A stretch of 64,000 nucleotides of DNA from Hyaloperonospora brassicae (taxonomy: Eukaryota > Oomycota > Peronosporomycetes > Peronosporales > Peronosporaceae): the NCBI GenBank assembly GCA_947650285.1, contig CANTFL010001372.1:186001-250000 (forward strand), given 5' to 3'. Made by a program: the position numbers and the translations under genes. Below the pieces are notes generated by a model that worked only from the letters and a program-made list of their open reading frames with translations, was not told the DNA's origin and did not search any database. This document shows positions 55,560-64,000 of this stretch, piece by piece (the stretch's first letter is position 1; every line of letters starts with the position of its first letter).

Positions 55560-56446
55560 TTCTTAATATGTGGCTGCTAAGGCGAGTGCGTATCGGACCG
55601 CGCAAGCGATAGCGGATAATTACGAAGAATGTGTATTTAGAAGTTGGGCGCCAGTATATCAATTTGTCACGATCAAGAGCCATGATTTATGTCTTTTATC
55701 TATCGTGCGTTTAATCCAACCGTGGGCCAGAAACAACGAACAAATACGGCAACATAGATTCAAGCAAAAGACACAGCAGAGCGCATGGTACAGAAGTTAA
55801 ATATATCCATTAAGATGTATGTTTCGGACGAGAATCTGAGAGATTGGGATAAATATACTGAACAATTGAAACAAGCTATCAACACTGCACACGATCGGAT
55901 TTGCGAGGACACCCCCACTTTTATCTGATCCACGGTCGGGACCCCCGATCAACGATGGAAGACACGTATCCTCTACGGAGTACCGCCTCGCGAGATCGGG
56001 ATCCACTACGATGGCGGTTTGGCATACAGCACCAATACCTACGGGCGAGAGCGTTGGTGGACAAATAACCGAAGCAAGCAATTTAAAATCGCGCCGACCA
56101 GCATGATCATGATCGCGATCCGTTGGACATATGCAGCGGATCGTAAGTCTGGCTATTTTTATATCGCGCGAAGGCGAAGTAATCTCGAAAATTGGCGCAC
56201 ATGTGTCACAAACCGTTTCGAGCGATCGACAAGTGCGGTGATCACGCTGTGAGATTAGAAATAGCAGGTACGCCCTACCAAGTCTTCCTGGTGGTACATG
56301 TGTCGAAGTTGAAACTCGTACGGCTTTTTACGGATCGAACGATGGAACAAATAAGCGTTAATGAAGCTGATGGAGTGGATATTGACGAAGCTTTGTTGCC
56401 AGAGGATACTTGGGTAGGAAATCTGGTATATACGAATTTAAAGTAA
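55560..56446 (+). pseudogene. Level-2 integrase remnant
   Basis: A core segment (AIADNYEECVFRSW, 55600-55650), a stretch corresponding to the D-x35-E interval (55720-55800), then the C-terminal barrel with RLEIAGTPYQVF and VVHVSKLK (56250-56310) and a short acidic tail. Several stops and frameshifts occur. Confidence 0.78.
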
Positions 56447-56499
56447 AGAGATTATCGTACATGCGATCTGGACGACGGACACGTTTGGCAGGGTGCTTA

Positions 56500-59190
56500 A
56501 ACAGTTTAAGGTCTATTAGAAAGGGACTGGTGATCCGTCGTGAATAAATAAAGCCGACTTATACTGTGGAGATTTGATACAAGAATGGGACCGCGATAGC
56601 GTGATGAGGTATCAGTATGAAGTGATGCAGTCGCACGTAGAGAGACATGCGGGTGAATGGTGATTAGGTCGTTGAATGGGAAGAGATGCAAGGAGTCTCC
56701 TTGGAGGGTGAAAACATCACAGACAGGAAAGATAAATGAGAAGGTAAAAGGCGGTATATGTTGTGAGTGTGGCGATGAAGATTTAAAGGTAGGATCTCGT
56801 GGATAGAATTGAAACAATATTCTGATTACCCGTTCTTGTGTTCAGTAATATTTTGATCGCAGGCAACCGAAGTCTAAAGTGATATGATAGACAATAGATA
56901 AAGAATGAGAGATAATGAAGAAAATATCAACAAATACAAACGAAGTTGATAAGAAAGGGAAATTGATATTAAACGAAGCAAAATTGCAGCTATGTGCGAT
57001 CACATAAGATACAGTTTGCCGGAGATGCGGGCTATCGAAGATCCAGGATATTATGCGATCACAAACCGATACCAATTACGCCATAGTTTGGCTGAAACAT
57101 CCAGAAACAATACATTGATTAAGTTCGTAATTTTTGTTGTTTTGCATCCCGGCCGAGAGTACCACATTCGTTTGTTTGTATGTGGTTTGGAAATGCAAGA
57201 AGAAAGGGTCCAACCAACTGTCCAAGTCGCAATTTATTTCGATCATACGATAAAGGTAAAAGAGGAGAATTTTTTTCCATCGCGGTCCAGATCGCGATCG
57301 GCGTTTTGGATGTGCTTGGCAAAATGCGGCCACTTTGGACCTGTTTAACGCTGCCGACTGGAAATGGGAAGAAGATGGGTCGATTCCCACAACGCCTGTC
57401 GATTGCGATACTATAAAGAAAGTTACGTTTCTATTAAACCCTTGAATAACCTGGTGGCTTAGAAAGAGACCGGTTCAATCAGTCGACCAAGAATTTTCCA
57501 AGATTTTTGGTTTTATAGTGCAGTGATCTGCGATAAAGATACCGACTGGGGACTATAGCTATCGTCCCGGATTGCGGATGACTTCGGAACCTTGTAGACG
57601 GGGAACGGAAAAGATCATGGCTTGGAGAAATGCTTGAACATGAAATCCATTTCAGGCGGAACGACACTTGTATAGCTGCCCCAAGCGCTGACCAGGTATC
57701 CACCTCAAAATACATTCGAAGAAGGCGAGAGCTGTGCATGGGCAATTAATGGTCGTGCGCTACATGAGTGGCTGGCAACGCATCGTATTAGCCGGGAGCC
57801 AGCATATCGTTCACAAACCCGCGATCATCACTGGACATACTGAGGCTGCTCGACAAGTATCTCGACGACTCACCCAGGAGATCGAAGCTGAACACCTTTG
57901 ACTGCTTGGGAGTTACCAAAGGCGTCGGAGAGCGCTATCGTGATCTAGGGCTGAGTCCTTAAATGACGATAGTGGAGAAAGGTGTCGTGGAGTCTGGTTG
58001 GCGTAGCAGCGGACGAAGCGCGTCGATGAAAATAAGATCGTGATCCCGAAAGCGCTACGCGAGTAAAATTCTTTGAAGCTCTGGACGAATCGCCCATTGT
58101 CGAGAATGAATAGAACCACTTCTGCGGGTCTGCCTGACTCTACGCTGATACTATAAACGTCTTTGTACTGGTAACTAAAATATGCTGCTCCGTAGCGCGA
58201 TTAGTTGAGCCTTATTAGAGCCTTAAATGTTTGCCTTTAAAAATGGAAACCCAAGAGCAAACCAACCGAAATGTGTGGTCGATTGACAAGGTGTATTCGA
58301 GGGTTTGGACTAAGCCGCCCTTAATTGATTGGCTAATCACTCTGGGTAAGGAGATCGCGCTTAAATAACCGCCGATGTGGATACAGCGGATCAGAAAGAC
58401 TCATATATTTGTACTGACTGAGACGATAGTTTGAGATCATCCGCCGAAGCCGACTTAGCTGATCGAGTGAAAAAGCCCGATCGTGGGGGTTTCGATGACT
58501 CGGGCGACATGGTACACGGCGCTGGATTGTCCGATTAAGATATAATGACCTGCAGCTCGGACGCATCCGCCTGCGTCTAGCCGGCTAATTGCGCGACCAA
58601 AGATGATCTCGAGGAGATATTGGCCGGGATGAACAGATGAGAGGAGGCTTCTGAAGGCCGAGAACGCTTAGACGTCAAACAGAACTAGTTTCATTCCAGG
58701 GAAGCTTACTGTACAAAGATATGAACGTGTAGAAAAAGCAAGCGGAATGCCAGAAGCTAGCTGGGCCAAAATGATTTGTTCCTTGTTGCGGCCAGCGTCA
58801 GCGAGTTCGGTAACAGTGACAGCGCGATCGCAAGCGTTTGCTCGGTCTTAGACTAAACGGTAAAGGCGCGCATGTTCCGAGTGGTAACTGGTGATCACTT
58901 TTCGCAGCCGACCTAATCCGCAGTCTCGATTGCCAATTTGCGCGGGTTCGATCACGTAGCGCGGAAATCGACCCGATCTGTATCTCGAGATCGTTGATTC
59001 TCTGCTGATCGCAACCAGTGGCAGCCTGATATTTCTTAGTGTCGGAGTTCCGGAGATCCCGAACTGACTCGAGTTGCGACACCCGGGACGTCAACTTTTG
59101 ACGAAGAGAGGTTAGTTTTGGTTGATACTATTTCTCCAGAAATTGCGCGCAGTGGCCATGTCACGACTAAACTTTCTTTTGGTCAGCGGA
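56500..59190 (-). pseudogene. Antisense coding region of level 2 (strongly decayed)
   Basis: Minus-strand frames between integrase and 3' LTR. The clearest is a charged, heptad-like segment (59094-58900) with RVSQLESVRDLR and INDLEIQIGSISAL, which would be the coiled coil. This agrees in place and order with the antisense gene of level 3, where the coiled coil also comes first. The rest is too damaged to read. Its existence is inferred partly from the comparison. Confidence 0.4.
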
Positions 59191-59707
59191 GGTGCCATCT
59201 AACGAGATAGATTAAACGCTTGAAAACCTCATTCAGGTCGTCGTTGATCGCCCACCGATACTCCTGCTTACCCAGGACCACTTCGCAGTCGTCCCCGCGC
59301 TTGCGGGGGTTCTTGAAGCATAAAAAAGACGATCAAAACGCTTCTTAACATATCCGCGCAATTGGACCCCGACGTCGCGCAACGTTTCTAACTCCTGCTC
59401 CATTAGATCACCGCAATGATTCCCTTATATCCATGTTTCCTAAAGAGCGCCGTATTACCTCGCGATCTATTTAGTGGTCTCTCGGCTATCGTAAAGAGCA
59501 GACACCATGCTGGCCATCGTCGAACGATCGACACATGCAGCGATCGTCACTCGGGTGCTTGAAAAATTAAGTACGACTTGGCGAGGGGCCTTCCGGATTT
59601 GAGAATGGAATCCATTACATTCTGATCAGAGAAAGGGAGGCTCCGGACGGCCTTGGCGTAGACATGGCGAGGGTGAAAAAGCGGGACTGACCGAATTAAA
59701 GTACAAG

Positions 59708-60696
59708 TGCGCAGTCAGATCGACACTATGTGATGACTAACGGCGCAGGAGACGACTGTGTTGAAGCGACCAGTGAATTCGCTTTATAAGAACGGATCGC
59801 GTTCAAGTTACATCCGAGTTGGCCGACGGTTGGCAACGTCGGTCCCGCGACTGGACGGATCGCGTCCAATGGACGGTTAGACAGAACATGATATCAGATC
59901 AGACAGGATGGGACCTGCGATTTTGGGTTAAAGTATGACGGACGAAGGGTACAAGTCAGGGAGCCTCGATTACTGTCGAGGGGACGCCTACGATGGCGAT
60001 CAAGAGCCGAGATCGCGATCAGAGGAATGTGTACAACACCATAGGATTCGCGATCAGTAAAGGCGACCGCGATCATGAGGGCGATCGCGATCAAGGATGT
60101 GATCGTGATGAGAATCAGCGATCAGGTTGATGTGGACCAAGAAAAGCGATCACGATCAGAGAGGAATGCGCCACGCCATATGATCCGCGATCAGCAAGGC
60201 AATCGATATCAAGGAGGCGATCGAGATCAAGGAGGCGATCGAGATCGTGATCAACGATCAGGTATGTGATCGCGATTAAGCTAGTGTGGGTTATACCACA
60301 CGATTGGCGACCATAAAGGCGATAACGATCTGACAAGTGTATCAAGTGTGTACCACGGAAGTACAAGGTTGCTACCTTCTAGAAAGAACGACACGTGGTA
60401 TGCAATGTCTAAGACATAGAGATAGAAATGAGATTGCTGAGTATGATTCGTTAGCATCAAGCAGAGTTCAGTTTGCTTGAAAGTACACTTGTTGACTTCT
60501 CCTCCGGGTGGATCACTGCCCACCCGACGTCAAGAAAAGTCAAATACTTAAATTAAGTGACGTGCCTAAATTGTTTGGTCAGGTGCGTTTAAGGCCTCTC
60601 AAACATCACCCCAACTGGGACTGGACGCAGGAAACATTTTGTGGCTATAGACTCAAGATCGCGAGACGGCTCAAGCGGTCAGAAGGCTTGCGAATC
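59708..60696 (+). repeat. 3' LTR of level 2 (3'-truncated)
   Basis: Matches 33483 to about 34485 at roughly 98%, apart from indels in the 18-bp array, and then stops. The following bases belong to level-1 gag. Compared with the 5' LTR, about 340 bp are missing at the end. Confidence 0.88.
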
Positions 60697-61470
60697 TAGG
60701 AAACTGGCGATGTTTGCGCAAAGGAGAACTAGGACGCAAGTGTTGAGTGCTTCCGCACATGTAACATCGTCTCACATCCTGTTGTTGCTCCGCAACCTTA
60801 AATTCATATTTACCTTTATCTTCAGCATATCTGAGATACATCGGCTCCGGCTTTCAGTCAGCCGAGGTATTTGATAATGCTGCCCTCACAAATCTTAGGT
60901 TATACCCATTTTAACCAAGTCTGGACGATTTGAAGTTATGCTCAGCATTTTGAGAGATGCTAACAGCTTCCTCAAAAGTAGAGGGATGGACCCGAAACAC
61001 CTCGGTCCTGGCAACGCCATTACGAACGCCTTTTATGAAGAAAGTAACACAGACTGTCTCGAAGAGAGGGTCAGACTGCATAGCAGCCTCTAGAGTTCTC
61101 AACTCTTGGACATAGTCCATTAACTCATTCTTAATCTAACGGGTATACAAGAAGCGTGATCGCACGCGATAAGCCTGGTTGGGCGGCGGGAAAACTAGCA
61201 AGAGGTCTAACTTAAGTGATTCTCATGTGGTAAACGCCTAGCCCACAGATGTTTCAAACGACAGAGCCCACCGTCTAGCTCTGCCATCGAGCTTTAAGAC
61301 AGTCAGCGAACCTCGCTGGTGCTCAAGTGAGATGAGGCCAGACCTCATGGCCATCTCAATCTTACGGATCCAGAGGGTAAGATTTTCTCCCTCCTTCACG
61401 GAGTAATGATTAATTCCACTCGAAGGTAACGATGCTAAACTTATTCTTCTGGCATTGCCCATAAGAGTGT
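60697..61470 (-). pseudogene. Level-1 gag remnant
   Basis: The capsid N-terminal half is at 61462-61238 (LTLWIRKIEMAM, LDGRARRWALSF) and the C-terminal half at 61120-60911 in another frame (FETVCVTFFIKGVRNG, FEEAVSISQNAE). The zinc knuckle near 60770-60730 reads CX2CX4HX4S, with the last Cys replaced. It ends at the level-2 boundary; the protease continues at 33482. Confidence 0.83.
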
Positions 61471-61720
61471 TGGCATAGCCGACGCTACTACGTTATGAAC
61501 CTGCCAAAAAAAGCCGTTTTATACTGCATAAAGGTCTCGACACGCGCATTGAGCACGTCGGGACTTGTGCAGCTAAAAATCCATATAATTAAGACCTACG
61601 GCCGCGGTCAGCTTATCAAGAGCGACCGTTTGGGCTTCAGAGAGGGGTGTGGATTGCTCCGTCCACACAGAGGATCAGTCGTAACGACTCAGGTGTGGAT
61701 TATATACAAGTGCTACCAAG

Positions 61721-62257
61721 TGTATTAAAGCTACACAGCCCGTTAAGTCAGAGAAAGACTTAAAACTCTACGAGCAACTTTGGTCCAAAAACCCGACTCA
61801 GAGTCAACAAGCTTAAAGATCTTACGGTCCATGGTCCAGGGAGACCAAACGATTCAAATGAACAACAGTATAGAGTGCTCTAAGAGTAGCGGCCTTAGCA
61901 AAACGTATGCTAGACTCTTAACGATCGCAAGACGCCTTATAAATGCACGTGTCTTTCGCAGATTAAAAGAGAAACTGAAGATTGTTTCTTCTTTTTTTAA
62001 AGAGTACCTAAGAAGAACATACTACGTCTAGACATTAATGTTTGAATTTATACCTCCTTGAAGATCACGTGGTACGGTGGCTGACAAACCTCAGCCCCTA
62101 ACAAATGATAAAGTGTTCTTATATCATTTTTAATGGGACTTCGTCCCTTGTGTAAACCACACACGTTGCGTAACCTCGTAATCGACTCAGTCCCTTGTGT
62201 AACCCACACACGTTGTGTAACCCCGTTTTAAGTACGAATAAGCAGTGCCCCGTAACA
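61721..62257 (-). repeat. 5' LTR of level 1, 537 bp
   Basis: On the minus strand it starts TGTTACGGGGCACTG (62257) and ends CTTTAATACA (61721). Two bases later comes the primer-binding site TGGTAGCAC (61718-61710), identical to that of element 1. Near its start it holds two copies of a 47-bp unit (from 62143 and 62190, gtcccttgtgtaa...cacacacgttg), a duplication not seen in the other LTR. Confidence 0.78.
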
Positions 62258-64000
62258 AACATCACATTAAATCCTATCCATCGAGATTTCACTGATTTGC
62301 TTCTGTGTTCGCGTGTAGCTGTCGCCGTTGCGGCGGTGTGGAGTTGTGCGGTAGATAGACATCGCAGGTATAAAGTATTGCACCACAATGCCGTCTCTCT
62401 ATTCGCAGCGTGCGCAGCTATTTTCGCAGTTCCACGTCTTTGAGACTCCGTCGAAGATTCGGACATTTGGCACAAGTGTAGAGCAAATGTCGTGGCGGCC
62501 GAAGATGAGGGAGCAGGCACATTGCACAATGAAGCAGCAGTCGTGTTGTGTGCAGAATGCTTTGTGCCGCCGATTTCGCTCAAACAACACGAGGCGGATG
62601 GTTCCACATTCGATCGAACTCGACTGCTGCTTGAATGGTATCGCTCATACTCGCGTAGATCCGTGTATGTGAGAAGCTGCTTGTCCCGGGTTGCTCGTTT
62701 CGGGCTGCTCGTTTCGGGTTGTTCATCGTCGCCTTCTCGCTAGTGTTGCACTGGAACGCGATTTGCGATCAGTGCAGCATTGCAAGGCATACATTGGTTC
62801 AATGGCCAGTTCAGCTTTTTGACTTGATCGAACATGTAGCACACGTGTCCTGCTACTGAACGAGGCTACATTCGTATCACAGTCGGTCTCAATGCACTTA
62901 CACAGAATACTGGTGCTCGCATCCTGGAGCTTGTGCAATCACGTTGCAAGGTACGTGCGTGTGTCAGCAACTCTCATGGTGCACACCAAGTGAGAAATGG
63001 GTCGTCGATCCGATCCGCCACCATCCATCACACCATGGGACTGCTCAATCTCTTTCCCATTGCTCCAACGTTGTACGCATACGGGCAACATATCCGATGT
63101 TTCCGTGCGGTCATACGCAGAGGCACATTCGATTGCTTGGTGATCAGCGCTGGCGCTTTCAGTATTATTTCGCCGAGTTAGGATGGAAAAAGGCGACGAA
63201 GTGGTGGACGTATCAGTCACACTATGCCGAGTCGTTTCCTAATTGACTTGTTCGCGCCGGGCAAAGGAGACTGGAAGGCAGCAGACTGCTCGTTGCGTCT
63301 ACACGATCGCACGAGCTCTGACTTCCGGCTACGTGCGATTCTGTATGCTTTATGACCCACAGCAGCGACGCTGACGTTCACAATGCCGCTGTGCGTGTCC
63401 ATTTTGCCACTTGTTACTAGTGCGCTGCATGAAAAGTCGATGTGGACATGCCACTCCTCCGCTCGTCGTACGCTATCTACGGCGTATAGCAGCCGTGGGT
63501 CGTGAAGCGATTCTACACAGCTACAGCGACTGCAGCATCACTTTATGTGTGACAGAGACCGCAGTCCCGACACGATAGCGCCCGTGTCAGGATAGATGTA
63601 GGCGCATGTCTGTAGAGCGAGGGGCTCGAGATCTGCTGGCTGCACTACTGCGTGGGGCAAAGTTTCGTGCGTGTCGATTGGAGACAGCGCATTCCATACC
63701 GACTGTCTGAGCAAAGCATGATGGAGACCTTGGGGTGCTGCTGCTTATTGCAATACGCCGTCTTCCAATGTGAAGGTAAGGTGCGTGCTGTGAACGTTCC
63801 TGTCATTATTTGTTGCGCGTGCACGAAGTTGCACCATTCTTGTACATGACGCAAGCAACGACTGCATGAGAACCTCCACGACTATGATCATGGGATGCAG
63901 TTGCTCTCAAGTCGGTCGTCTCGATGACCCTTACTGCTTCAAGGTGGTCTCGACCGTACGTCTGGGTTCATGGTGGCCAGCCAGACAGACCTCTGTGAGC
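62258..64000. other. No gene recognised; possibly degraded coding DNA
   Basis: GC-richer than the transposon nest, with overlapping frames on both strands, the longest being 162 codons on the minus strand at 62119-62607. Plus-strand segments at 62492-62743 (LCAECFVPPISLKQHE) and 62944-63246 (FQYYFAELGWKKATKWW) have a protein-like look, but no family could be assigned and stops separate them. They may be pieces of an old transposase or repeat gene. Confidence 0.3.

Larger units (their letters stand above)
33483..60696 (+). mobile_element. Level-2 Gypsy element, inserted in level 1 and itself split by level 3
   Basis: A plus-strand element of about 13.5 kb once level 3 is removed: 5' LTR 33483-34834, gag (36230-37190 recognisable), interruption at 37353-51069, protease 51080-51538, RT 53111-53363, RNase H 53830-55010, integrase 55560-56446, antisense region 56500-59190, and 3' LTR 59708-60696. 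The 3' LTR lacks the last ~340 bp seen in the 5' LTR and runs straight into level-1 gag, so a deletion probably took its end and the target duplication. Level-1 sequence on both sides is the same element in the same orientation, which proves the nesting. All genes are broken. Confidence 0.88.
27440..62257 (-). mobile_element. Level-1 Gypsy element (chromodomain type), split by nested insertions
   Basis: The outermost element of the nest reads on the minus strand: 5' LTR 62257-61721, primer-binding site, gag (61470-60697), then protease, RT, RNase H, integrase and chromodomain (33482-28859), an antisense region and the 3' LTR (~27945-27440). Without the insertion at 33483-60696 it is about 7.6 kb, close to the 8.0 kb of element 1. 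It shares with element 1 the primer-binding site, LTR ends (TGTTACGGGGC versus TGTAACGGGGC), chromodomain and antisense gene. All genes are broken and its two LTRs are strongly diverged, so it is the oldest layer. The bases following its 5' LTR on the plus strand are AACAT; no matching duplication could be placed on the left. Confidence 0.85.

Noticed and set aside
59281..59310. CRISPR-repeat-like hairpin (ccccgc/gcgggg)
   Set aside because: Occurs once, has no regularly spaced copies and lies in a eukaryotic transposon.
33453..60720. Clean 4-bp target duplication (CCAG/CTAG) for level 2
   Set aside because: The four bases differ by one, and the 3' LTR lacks its last ~340 bp, so a deletion at the junction is more likely than a preserved duplication.
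62119..62607. 162-codon minus-strand open frame
   Set aside because: It overlaps competing frames on the other strand and extends into the level-1 LTR; no recognisable domain.

Overview
The window looks like repeat-dense nuclear DNA of an oomycete (Phytophthora or downy-mildew type). This is an inference from three things: large Ty3/Gypsy elements with antisense reading frames between pol and the 3' LTR, no introns in the recognisable genes, and one secreted EER-motif protein of the kind found in these plant pathogens. No ordinary housekeeping gene was recognised. Nearly everything that can be named is a transposon or a transposon remnant.

Layout. 1-1.2 kb: no recognised gene. 1.2-7.9 kb: a repeat complex with a tRNA-like SINE promoter remnant, two ~290-bp inverted arms (1606-1898 and 5986-6274) enclosing a broken LINE reverse-transcriptase gene (2193-4580), and an 11-copy 121-bp tandem array (6237-7590). 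8653-9540: the only plausible host gene, a candidate secreted effector with an EER motif. 10.2-19.0 kb: a nearly complete chromodomain Gypsy element ('element 1') with gag, a probable -1 frameshift site, a damaged pol and an antisense gene. A 176-bp flank and a third LTR are duplicated on its right. 19-24.5 kb: AT-rich DNA holding one decayed solo LTR. 24.5-26.1 kb: a decayed gag/protease remnant on the minus strand.

27.4-62.26 kb is a three-level nest of Gypsy elements. Level 1 (minus strand, related to element 1, very old LTRs) is split between gag and protease by level 2 (plus strand, 33483-60696). Level 2 is split between gag and protease by level 3 (minus strand, 37353-51069). With the insertions removed, level 1 is about 7.6 kb (element 1 is 8.0 kb), level 2 about 13.5 kb and level 3 about 13.7 kb. 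Their bodies are full of stops and frameshifts, although the LTR pairs of levels 2 and 3 remain roughly 98% alike by eye. 62.3-64 kb: no recognised gene.

The observations I would follow up first are these. The whole of element 1, LTRs and coding DNA together, is built as a near-continuous chain of short perfect inverted repeats. Antisense coding regions recur between pol and the 3' LTR in all four Gypsy elements. Levels 2 and 3 combine young LTRs with dead bodies. Element 1 carries a repeated flank-LTR unit. All alignments and identities were judged by eye.
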